A stretch of 64,000 nt of DNA from positions 91,498 to 155,497 of the forward strand of contig JAAEAF010000372.1 in NCBI GenBank assembly GCA_011037195.1. Reading direction: 5' to 3'. The DNA comes from Triatoma infestans (Eukaryota; Arthropoda; Insecta; Hemiptera; Reduviidae). Positions 55,500-64,000 of this stretch are shown piece after piece; position 1 is the first letter of the stretch; each line of letters starts with the position of its first letter. The position numbers and the translations under genes are program-made. Below the pieces are notes generated by a model. The model saw nothing but the letters and a program-made list of their open reading frames with translations, searched no databases and had not been told where the DNA came from.

Positions 55500-56835
55500 A
55501 ATAGGGAAACGAGTTCAAGAAAACATCCTCATCTGGTTTAGCCATTTAAGAAAAATCATGGTCAAATAGATGGTTTATTTGGCAATTCCCTTTGCGGCAA
55601 GTCCGCGGATAGACTGGCTGCAATATGTTCAGAAAGTCCTAGCGGTTGGAACCTGGAAGAGAATGATTCTCATGATCGAGAGAAAAGAAGAGTGTTTAGT
55701 CTGATGCAAGCAACCTAAGGAAGAAGCGTGATAAAAGTAAAAAGGAGAAAGTAAAAAAGGAATGATGAATTATAATAACTATTTAAAGTAAGCTGTGTAA
55801 CGAGGGATTCTGTGTCATTTAAATTTTCACAGTCTCGAAAGTGCATTGAATTAATTTGTCTACGAATGGATTCAAGTTAGTAGAATACAATGGACTAATA
55901 TTTCGATGATTTAAGAGCGAAATAATCCTTCTAAATAATACTGTAAAAAATTCGTAGACATTTTTTAATAGAAAGTAATGTAATAATCGATGGAAAAAAT
56001 CAATCAATAGACAAACTACTAATTGAAAATTTTATATCAAATAAACAATATAAAATTTTGGTATAACCAAATACCAAAGTTATACAAAAAAAAAAAAAAC
56101 TTTTTGTGCCAAGTAATCTTTAAAGATAAGAAGGAGATTTTAATTTCCTTGTAAGTATTTGGAAAAGAAACAATTACAAAATGTAATCTACTGAGTGGAT
56201 TACAAGAATACAATGTAGAACAATTGGAACAGACAGTTGACTTGGAAAAATTGTTGAAATGGGTTTTTCCACTTTAGATCCAACAGATCAGATAGAAAAA
56301 GGAAAATTACCAGAAAGAATGAAAGGGTTTAATAAATATAGTCCCTAGGGAGTTTAATGAATATTATTAATAAAGACAGACTAGATGGATGTCGGAAATA
56401 TTTCTGTTGGGTGTACTTATTGGTGTGAGATGAAGTAATGCGAACGTATATATTTGAGAATAGTTTTTATAGAAACCTATGTTTTTTTTAAAAAATCTGT
56501 AGAAGGGATTAACGAGGGAACAAAAAAACCTGAAAAATACATTCGGTTTTAAAGTAACATTTCCGGTTCTGAGAGATCTGGACCGTAACCTTTCTTTGTA
56601 GCCGCCATTAATGACAGCTAATAGAATTCAAAGTTAAAGTTTGCCAAAAAAAAAAAATTGAGAATTGGCAATTGACAATCTTAAGAACAGCAAAAACTGG
56701 AATGCCCAGTGTGTATATTCCCTACCAAATTTTTAGAATTTCTAATCCTTCAGAACTATTTAATGACGCTTTAAGAATAATATCGTTAATTTAATTAAAA
56801 CTTTACGTTCATCTCTAAAAAACAAAAAAAGTCTG
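55500..56835. other. AT-rich DNA without a recognised gene
   Basis: Only short chance frames, such as 62 codons on the minus strand at 55819. Confidence 0.55.
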
Positions 56836-57785
56836 TTACAAAAACAGAACACAGAACTTCCTTTTACTACGATTATTGGAGTCCTAATTGACAAAGTTTT
56901 TTTTTAACTTGCAATTTTGACAAATTGTTTAGTTAACCTTGCATTTTAAGGCATACTTGTTTATCTGTACCCGATTTATAAGGCAGTCCTTTAGCAAAGC
57001 AGCTGTTTTATGTCTTTGCAATAACCCCTCCAAGATGAAAAAATCTGATTGTGGAACATGCACTAGACTTTCTCCTACTGCAGTTTACATCGCTCTAATT
57101 AATTCATTTTCTACAAACATGATATAATTCTCACTAGATGTTTTGTGCCCTTCAATTTACAAGAATGGGGAGACTCTGAAACCTTAATAAAATGACTTTT
57201 TTTGAGAAAGTATTACCCTCTTATTACCCCCTTGATCCCTCACCCCCCTTTAAATGAATTTTCTTGGGAAAAGTTCCAGACAAAAATTGACAGGTCAGTG
57301 CATGTAATAAATAGTTAGTGTACCAAGTTTAAACTACCTGTCGTTAAAAGTTAAAAACCTGTCGATGTTTTCATAGAGAGAAAAATCATTGCAATAGTAA
57401 AAAAAACTGTTCAGTAAAAACGCACTTCCGGTCAATCAATTTTCCTCAAACTCGGAATTTTGGCAAGATCTCTTAATTCTGATTGATATTATATGTTTGA
57501 TAGAATCATACCATAAATTAAAAGGGCACTTTAGAGGAAAACATAACACCGCCACTCCCCCCAGGCCACCCTTAATTAAATTTTTCCAAAGAAGTGTCTG
57601 AAATAAATGTTATATGTTTAATGAAAATCTTTGGAGCCCTTTTTGAGAAAAAACTCAAAAAAAGTGGAAAAAAAAAAAACCACTTTTTCAGACTCACGGG
57701 ACGTCAAATTATATATTTCGGGTAAAAACTTGATATTGAAAATTTGACACGAACACAATACTTAGGAGTAAAAATTTCCAAAAAA
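56836..57785 (-). repeat. Family A repeat, reverse
   Basis: ACAGAACTTCCTTTTACTAC at the start; CGCACTTCCGGTCAATCAAT at 57420; AACATAACACCGCCACTCC; then GACTCACGGGACGTCAAATT, TATTTCGGGTAAAAACTTG and AATTTGACACGAACACAATA at the end. The closing AGAGAAAGT hairpin is lost. Confidence 0.65.
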
Positions 57786-58129
57786 AAAAAACAGAAAATT
57801 AAATTGGACTTTTTGTTGATCAATTTTCTTAAAATATGGAATTACAGCAATGCTTTTAATGTACTAGAATGTGCTTTTAAAGGTAGTAGGTAGATACATG
57901 ATACTGAAGAGGCCACTTTAAAGGAAAGCTTCATGTTATTGCTCCCTCAACAGAACCCCTCCTGGGAAAACTGATTCAGTTTTCCTAGAAATATGTTTCA
58001 AATTTTTGTGTTAAGAGTAGGGTAAAAAGACCGGTTCTGGCGCAAGGGCTACGGAGCCAAGTCTTTTTTGGGGGTTGCAAGAACGCCGCTGCCATCATCC
58101 AAATCAATGAGCTTAATTCAAAGATGACG
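57786..58129. other. Unassigned DNA
   Basis: Begins with a decayed family A-like module (to about 58010) and then a GC-richer stretch containing the palindrome ATGACGTCAT at 58124-58133, which matches a CRE/ATF site. No adjacent coding start is evident. Confidence 0.45.
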
Positions 58130-58245
58130 TCATCAGATTAAATATTATCCAAATCGCGCCCCACCCCCACCCCCAGGCCAGACCTAAATTCAAAAGATAG
58201 CCCCCAACCTCCCACCCCAGGCCAGACCTAAATTCAAGAGAAAAA
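58130..58245. repeat. C-rich direct duplication
   Basis: The block CCCCAGGCCAGACCTAAATTC followed by AAAAGA/AAGAGA occurs twice (about 58171 and 58216), each after a CCCACCCCC-type run. Confidence 0.75.
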
Positions 58246-58247
58246 AA

Positions 58248-58345
58248 AAGATTTCTACATGACCTTGAATCGAACCAGCAAACCCAGCACTCACAGTCGG
58301 TTATCTAAACCAGTAGACCACCGATGCCACTCGGTCCTATGTAGA
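58248..58345 (-). other. tRNA-like sequence, probable SINE head
   Basis: The minus strand reads GGTGGTCTACTGGTTTAGAT (box A-like) and, about 35 bases later, GCTGGTTCGATTCAAGGTC (box B). The downstream side runs into the T-rich and C-rich duplicated tail. It is unlike the 35.7-kb SINE outside the boxes, so it is another family or a tRNA pseudogene. Confidence 0.5.
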
Positions 58346-58943
58346 AAAAGATCTCGTCTATAAATTTATGTGCGTTGTACGAGCGCGTTCCAAGTTAGTT
58401 GTTTAGTTGTAGTAGTGTGTTTAAAAAAGTTTTTTTATTACTGCTTACACCTATTAATTATAGCACGTAGATTTCAACGGAAGAGAGAGAGGAAGTTAAG
58501 ATGACGCAACATTTAAGCTGATAAGAAGGTTTTACATATATATCGCAGAGCAGCTCGCTATCATCCTATCTTCGACCTTGAGGTCAATCTAATGCGATAA
58601 CTTAGCATTATTTTTTTTTAATTGAATTTCAGTCGGTCAGAAGACCGCACAGCCGCTGTTATGACTCACTCGAGACATATATAGATAAAAACAGTTGGTT
58701 AGAAGATATTGCATAATTGTAGATGTCCTTGGTCTTATCAGCATATACTGTTTAATCACACCAAACCATTATGATACTGGGTGTTAACATTATACCTATT
58801 AAAAAATGCATACCAGCTAATAAATATTTTTTGAGGAGTTAGAATAAAAACTCATTTATATAATTGTTTTACAAATTTTTTATTATCAATTTGTTACAAT
58901 GACATGTTTATGGTATAATACATTGAATAATTAATAAAACTCA
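58346..58943. other. Region 3' of the polymerase gene, no recognised gene
   Basis: TATAAATT at 58360 and short GA-rich and CpG-containing patches (58375-58400, 58480-58510) occur, then AT-rich sequence. I looked for capsid, ATPase, integrase or protease frames of a Polinton here and saw none. Confidence 0.5.
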
Positions 58944-58949
58944 TTTATT
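58944..58949 (-). terminator. Poly(A) signal candidate for the polymerase gene
   Basis: AATAAA on the minus strand, about 110 bases beyond the stop codon of the polymerase frame. Confidence 0.5.
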
Positions 58950-59059
58950 TAATTTTTTATGGTATAATACACTGTTTTGATCAATTAATACCAAAATATT
59001 TATAATGTATCATAAAAAACATAAAATTAATTTTTTGGTCTAATATGTTTACGCAAACG

Positions 59060-61690
59060 TTAATCTGCATCAATATCCTGCACTAAAATGTCCCGGTGTC
59101 CATAGGCCAACGAGTTTATTCCATCAGGCAGGATGAACCGTTTATTATCTGAGGCTGAAAGGCTTCGTTTATTAATTAAGGTGGAGTAGACTTTATGCCC
59201 TACCGACCGAATCGATTTCATTATGCTTAACATCGAGACATCGTTGAATAGGACGGATTTATAATCGGCAAATCCAAGTTTCTTAAGCGTAGATCTTTGC
59301 ACGCCTTTTGCACGCTTCTTTATATCCCCATCCACATCAATAGCATACATCTTCGGACGCAATGCAACCACTTCGGTAATTATGCGCCCATCCACTTCAT
59401 CCTTAAATTTCCCCAATACCTTTTTATTTTTAATTGAGAAATTCGGATGGCTTGGATGATATCCTGACGTGTCAAAATGATCTTCCATTTCCAGCATATC
59501 CTTAAAAATGTCATCTGTGCTGATACGGTACAATAGGGAGTCCGTATCCGTATATATTAAACGAAGCCGTTCTGGTCCATATTTTTGCAGCATAATGGAG
59601 TAATGAAATTTGAAAATTATATCCTTCGAGATCTCCAAAATAGAAAAGCCCACGTACGGAACTTTGTTAAAGTATATCCTCGTTTTGGCCATCCTAACAC
59701 CAACCAAATTCTCATCATATATTTTAGCATCGAGGAATGTTGGCTTTGCAATTAATTTCATTAATCTGCTATCATTAGTGACAAGCTCAAAGTTCATCCT
59801 TTTACGTACATTCTCCATAGTCTTCCCAAAGTTTGCATTATTATATAATTTGTACTGATTCTTCTCAAAATCGTTGGTTGCACGAGTCCTCATATCCGTG
59901 TTTAATTTGATGTAAGGAAGAAGCCATGGTGATTGCTTAAATCGAAGGGCTCTACGAACCCGCACCAGCTGCAGCCCATAATCGAGGGCCTGTTTAAGAG
60001 CAATGTAGTGAACCACGTATCTCTCCCGCTTGCCAAGATGAGGAATCAATTTTTTAATATTTCCCTCACTGTTAGGAGGCGCCATTGTTTCTGCAAGAAA
60101 CGGGAGGTCGTTGTGAAGCGGATGAAGATGTTCTGGATATTCCAGATCCACTTCTAATATATATCCAAAGTCGGAATCATCAGGGATGTCTTGAACTTGA
60201 ATCTCTTCCGGCTGTTCCACCCATTCAAAGCCTCCATAAGGTAAAAACCTACTCTGTGCATCACCATATAAATTGTTTGCATCGTAATACATGATGAATA
60301 CTGACTCTTGCGTTGGATCATAGGTTTGCATGTATTTATTATTGGCCTTGCAATACCGTAGGGAAGCCTGGCAGATACCTCCTCTTATGCCACGTTCGAC
60401 CATTAGAATCATTTCATAATCAAGCAGAAGTTCCAATTTAATGCCTGTTAACCTCAACATAGCATCCCACGCCATACCGGGAGCAGTGAAATAATGCGCA
60501 GGATCGATTTTATGAGTACTCATTGTCACACGTCTAAAGTTTTCAAAGACATCAGCCAGCAACAAAACATCAGTCTTTAAATAGATATCACTATATTCTC
60601 CCAACGTTGTACAATGAAACTCGTTCCACACCTTCACTGCATGGTTATAATCCTCTTCGCCAATATGGCTGTCCGTCAAGGCGTTGTAGAATGCAACCTT
60701 AGGTGGTAAATTTTCTTCATCCAATTTCTGCCAGGAACTCACATAGTCGTACGGGAAAACGCCTTTTCTTAATACAAGGGGCAGCTGCGTTTCAGTGAAA
60801 TATTTCGCAGTTTCCATGAAAGAAGATTTTGGTAAGTAATTAACTAGTTGAGCCAGACTCTCTGCCATGAATCTGAATGAATCCAAGAAGCGAAATTGAA
60901 TACCATTAATGTACTTTGCAAATGAAATAAACTTCTCTTCAGTATGAGGTATTACATTAACTCTGCCTGGAAGTTTCCCCAATTCTTTAATAATAAAATG
61001 CGAATCGTACCCGCTGAGATTGTGAATGAATACTGGAACATAAGTTGGTTGCCGGCATCGCAAATTACAATTATTACATGCAGCGCCCCTATATTTGCCT
61101 GAAATATGACAATGATCCCGCACCTTATGGTTGGCTTCGCTGAATGTATGACTGCAGAGATAACAGGTATCAGCTGCCTTCCATTCTCTTTCTTCTAACT
61201 CACTAATCACTATGTCCACATTTTTGTTTAACATCTTGCCAATGACTGTTGATAAATCGCTTAGATGACGTAAGAATTTTTCGGCTGCATTCTCTCCCCT
61301 ATATAGAAATGGTTCTTTAAGCGTCCAAAGATGTTCTATTTCATCGGTGGGTTTTACATAGGCGCAGAAAGAAAACGGTTCATGTTCCTGATAGTTCGTT
61401 GTAGATGATCGGGCTGGGGAAGGCGCACATGAATGTATAGGTTTTAAAAGGCACTCGAAATCGGCGTAAATCACAAAATTTGCTTTTAGCTGACGTTCAA
61501 CGTTTTTAAATTCTATAAAAGGTTCTTCAGTTGGGAGTTTAACAGCTGCTGGAATGTTATCGCCACAATATATCCTGTGTTCTTGTAGTTTATCCTCTGC
61601 TGATTTTCCATAACGCCCATCAAAGTGTGTAAAACAGCGTTTACACAACTGTATTGCATGCGCATAGTTTGTTTTTGCCCGGAAACCACC
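59060..61690 (-). pseudogene. polB: Protein-primed type B DNA polymerase (Polinton-like), main frame
   Basis: DNA polymerase with 3'-5' proofreading, of the protein-primed group found in Polintons/Mavericks and relatives. Numbering from 61648: a C2HC finger (C2, C5, H24, C28); Exo I YADFE (D63, E65); a Cys/His insert (C162-C165, DHCH at 178-181, C191-C194); Exo II HNLSGYDSHF (N210, D215); Exo III YLKTD (Y356, D360); motif A YYDANNLYG (D456); motif B YNNANFGKT (about 602-610); motif C YTDTDS (D701, D703); and KKRAKGV (777-783). All catalytic acids are present over 862 codons without a stop. The codon at 61648 is TTG and the frame is open upstream to about 61690, so this is not the true start. 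The frame joins the upstream domain only through a break. Confidence 0.92.
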
Positions 61691-62430
61691 CTATTGAAAT
61701 GTTTAATAAAAACATAATGTTGTTTTTCTCCATCTTGCATGAGTAAAAGGTCGCGATGGTCTTGCAGTTCTTCTTTAACAACCTTCAGCGGGTAAACACT
61801 ATTATCACCATCCAACCCGAATACATTTATTGATATATTGTTTACTTTTTCGAACTTTTTGATCTGGTGAAGAGGCGTGGGGAATGAAACGCACTCAAAA
61901 TTATAAGGATGGACCAGCGTTTTATATTTACTAACACGTTGAGGGTCTTTATCCACAAATTTTGCTAATACAGCATATTTAAAACACTCCTCGTCGTAAT
62001 TCTCCGGATTTATACAAGCCTTCTTAGCAGCGATAGATTTAGGAAGTTTGATATATGTCGACCCTCCTAGCGGCTTGTACATATTTATCCGCAACCTTGC
62101 TCCATCTATCCCAACCAGCTTCCATCCACTCTTCTCTAACTGTGCCTCTTCCATTTCGTTCACTAATTTCTTGAATATATGTTCGAGAAACTCACCGATA
62201 TCTGTGTCCATATAAATGGCCTTATTCCGAGTTTTAAATGATCTATCAGTTTGTTCCCCGAGTGTGTTCTCAAACAGACATTCCACCACTATATTAATTT
62301 TTAGCGTACGTTTCTCTTCCAATTGTTGTTTAATGAGCTCGTATAGACGCCTTTTAATCGACTGCAGAAACGTAGATAGATCTTCAAATTCCGCTGATTG
62401 CAGAAAATATGACCTTATTCTCCCCCGACA
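61640..62430 (-). pseudogene. N-terminal domain of the polymerase polyprotein (Cys/His domain)
   Basis: Open from about 62430 to 61513, with its real part ending near 61690 where the polymerase frame takes over. Numbering from the ATG at 62322: GSTYIKLPKSI (87-97), NPENYDEECFKYAVLAKF (105-122), PQRVSKY (127-133), NISINVFG (162-169), VYPLKV (176-181), DLLLM (191-195) and QHYVFIKHFNRVVSG (201-215). These blocks recur upstream of polB in the arthropod family I recognise. Cys113 at the start of a helix and His202 in QHYVFIKHF recall a papain/OTU-like arrangement. Some Polinton polymerases carry an OTU domain, but this match is inference. The last 45 codons (61648-61513) overlap the polymerase in the wrong frame and are not real. 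Confidence 0.8.
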
Positions 62431-62708
62431 TGCCGATTCATATTCTTCAGATGCCCGTTTAACAATTCCGCTTTAGTTGGTTCCACACATGCCTTTTCAG
62501 CGCCTGAATTATCATATCGAGCTTTCTTTACAGGAGGTCGGTCAGCACAGACTATTTCATGTCGCTCGCCGTTATATCTATTCAAAAAAGTCCGTTTACA
62601 GCCCTTACAGACATACATCTGGTTTGCATTACAGTATCTTTGGTGGCGATAGAGATTCTTCTTCAAAGTGAATGTTTTTCCACATTTCTCACAGCTAAAT
62701 GTTGCCAT
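62415..62708 (-). pseudogene. C2HC zinc-finger N-terminus of the polymerase polyprotein
   Basis: Ninety-seven codons from the ATG at 62708. Two C2HC fingers: C6, C9, H22, C26 (FSCEKCGKTFTLKKNLYRHQ) and C34, C37, H50, C54 (YVCKGCKRTFLNRYNGERHE), then a basic PPVKKARYD stretch that may be a nuclear signal. The frame ends at a stop just after a run of five G at about 62427-62431, beyond which the next domain is open in another frame without its own clear start. I read it as the N-terminus of the same protein. The ATG lies about 40 bases after the predicted transcription start. Confidence 0.8.
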
Positions 62709-62744
62709 CTTGAACGATGTTTAACGTGTAGGAAGTCACACTAA

Positions 62745-62779
62745 GACTGAGATCCATACCTCACGCATCTATATTTATA
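62745..62779 (-). promoter_or_regulatory. Core promoter of the polymerase gene (TATA + initiator)
   Basis: On the minus strand TATAAATAT begins at 62779 and TCAGTC covers 62750-62745, with its A at 62748. The 31-base spacing from the first T of the TATA box to that A is the classical TATA-to-initiator distance, and TCAGT is the arthropod initiator consensus. The ATG at 62708 is 40 bases downstream. Confidence 0.7.
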
Positions 62780-62796
62780 CCTTCGGGAACCGACTT

Positions 62797-62965
62797 TGCG
62801 CATGCGCATAACTTTTCCCAAAATGTAACACAATCTAGAGTAATAAAGTACAAAACAAGTTTTAAGCATGTGCATAGCATTTCTCAAATGTGACACGATC
62901 TAGAGTAATAAAGTACAAAACCATTGTTGCGCATGCGCATAGCATTTCTCAAATCTAGAGTAAAT
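62797..62965. repeat. Three direct repeats of about 65 bp with GCATGC palindromes upstream of polB
   Basis: Each unit has (T)GCGCATGCGCATA or GCATGTGCATA, then ...TTTCTCAAA, TCTAGAGTAA and TAAAGTACAAAAC. Units begin at about 62797, 62866 and 62929; the last is shortened. TGCGCATGCGCA at 62797-62808 and 62929-62940 is a perfect palindrome and matches the known NRF-1-type binding consensus. They lie just upstream of the TATA box and may be regulatory. Confidence 0.75.
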
Positions 62966-63235
62966 TGGTATATTAATAAACAGAAATAGCACTTTTAGGA
63001 GACAACCTAACCCCCCACCTCCGCCTCAAAGGTGCCTAAAATGCATTTTCCCAGAGAAATATTTCAAATAAAAATTGTAGATCCTTGTATGTGTAGTTGA
63101 TATATCAATTTTACTGAAAATTGTTGGAACTATTTTGAAATGATTGCAAAATCCATTCAGTAAAGTGGTACTTCCGCTTGAGGAATTTCGACAGATAACG
63201 TACTTCTGGAACCCCATGTGATACCCCAGACGGAA
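62966..63235 (-). repeat. Family A module, reverse
   Basis: TAACCCCCCACCTCCGCC, TTTCCCAGAGAAATATTTC, AAAATTGTAGATCC, TAAAGTGGTACTTCCGCTTG and TGATACCCCAGACGG match the last module of the 46.9-kb copy. Confidence 0.6.
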
Positions 63236-63859
63236 TAGCGTGTTTGAACTAATTACTATAACACTAAACAGAAAATGGTTAAATATTACGTAATGTTCTA
63301 AAAATAGATCTTTAGAGGCGGTGACCTTGAAAGGAAGTTAAAACTATAAACAATTAGCTATCGAATATGCATATTTACATATTTGTAAAAAATGAATGTG
63401 TGTGTGTGTGGGTGTGTGTGTGTGTCGGATTCATTGACCTTTAGATAGCAAGACTATGCATGTTTTTTGCAACATTGTGCCAGACTTGATTGAAGTATTA
63501 TTATTTCGCGCTGTTTGAAACACCAATTTTGGCGGAAAAAAAATTTTTAAAAAACTTGTTTTATTTCCTTAAAAATATAATATTAAAAATCATTCACTCA
63601 TTTCATTTATTTATTGTGATGAAGAACCCTCTGTAATCTATAAAAACAGATTTAAATGATAAATATAAATACAAGCGAGAGTGTTTTCTACTTCAAACAC
63701 GCATGACCAACTCCATGCCGGCCTGGTCATACTCTGAATATAAACTCTCGCAGAAGGTTGGAGGGGTGAGGGCAAATGAGGCAATCCCCACTTTACATCA
63801 TTAATATTCCCCCTACTGCCAATAGAAAGAACGCAGCGAATTTTAGGTGAACAATAGGG
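63236..63859. other. Unassigned DNA
   Basis: Contains a GT-rich microsatellite at 63397-63425. A 74-codon minus frame has no recognised motif. Confidence 0.5.
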
Positions 63860-64000
63860 CATATATGTAAGCAGTTTTTCTCTTCCAAAAATATTTTTTA
63901 AGAAAATGCACTTAGTATTCCAAATTAATGAAATTCATCGGTGTTTTTATGGAAAAATCATAAAAACTAAAAACTGTTCAGTAAAACACAGTTCCGGCTT
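63860..64000 (-). repeat. Family A fragment, cut by the window end
   Basis: TTTTTCTCTTCC, ATTCCAAATTAATGAAATTC, GGTGTTTTTATGGAAAAATC and GTTCAGTAAAACACAGTTCC follow the beginning of a reverse copy up to the first CTTCCGG-type module. Confidence 0.5.

Noticed and set aside
61513..61648. C-terminal 45 codons of the 269-codon frame
   Set aside because: They overlap the polymerase zinc finger in another frame; the conserved reading is that of the polymerase.
61646..61648. Polymerase start codon at 61648
   Set aside because: The codon is TTG and conserved-looking sequence continues upstream in frame, so it is not the natural start.

Overview
This window reads as a stretch of AT-rich nuclear DNA from an invertebrate, most likely an arthropod. 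The evidence is the mix of R1-like, Jockey-like and restriction-like-endonuclease LINE remnants, mariner, Tc1 and hAT transposons, tRNA-derived SINEs and a Polinton-type DNA polymerase gene whose promoter carries an arthropod-style TCAGT initiator at TATA spacing. I cannot name the species. I found no convincing intact host gene. Nearly all sequence I can assign is mobile or repetitive, and most small open frames are chance AT-rich frames or lie inside repeats.

Layout. From 0 to 24 kb there are decayed LINE pieces (3.2, 4.4, 8.5-9.9, 10 and 23.2 kb), SINE copies (5.1 and 19.2 kb), an internally deleted mariner (20.0-20.9 kb), a foldback element with hammerhead-like motifs (12.66-13.01 kb) and many copies of one dominant unnamed repeat. 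I call that repeat family A: forward copies start near ACTTTCTCTTAC, reverse copies end near GTAAGAGAAAGT, and the body is built of modules of about 300 bp carrying ACTTCCGGT. A second unnamed repeat, family B, has a TATA box and an AATAAA signal in units of about 260 bp (2.1-2.6, 13.8 and 41.4 kb). From 24 to 29 kb two inverted LINE 3' ends flank 2.9 kb that contains a 37-bp minisatellite. From 29 to 33 kb the DNA is an AT desert broken by one GC-rich island. From 33 to 37.3 kb there are a short hAT-like element, a LINE with RT and restriction-like endonuclease, a SINE with a perfect 13-bp target duplication, and a LINE tail on the minus strand. From 38.7 to 40 kb there is unrecognised, more balanced sequence.

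From 43 to 51 kb family A dominates, with an LTR-like unit between inverted arms (44.5-45.8 kb). A degenerate Tc1 follows at 51.1-52.6 kb. At 54.4-55.5 kb a non-autonomous hAT contains a nested foldback element flanked by a perfect 14-bp duplication.

The 59.06-62.71 kb segment is the best-preserved coding region. On the minus strand lie C2HC zinc fingers, a domain with a Cys/His arrangement, and a protein-primed type B DNA polymerase with all exonuclease and polymerase motifs. The region looks like one ancestral open frame of about 1,200 codons broken at two places, both at short homopolymer runs. Upstream are a TATA box, an initiator and three direct repeats bearing TGCGCATGCGCA-type palindromes.

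The most unusual structure is the pair of foldback elements. Each arm carries a compact hammerhead-ribozyme-like motif (CUGANGA core, GAAA, a GUC cleavage triplet, closing helix CAUC/GAUG). Penelope-like retroelements are known to carry such ribozymes, but the inverted arrangement, the asymmetric arms and the nested insertion deserve a second look.
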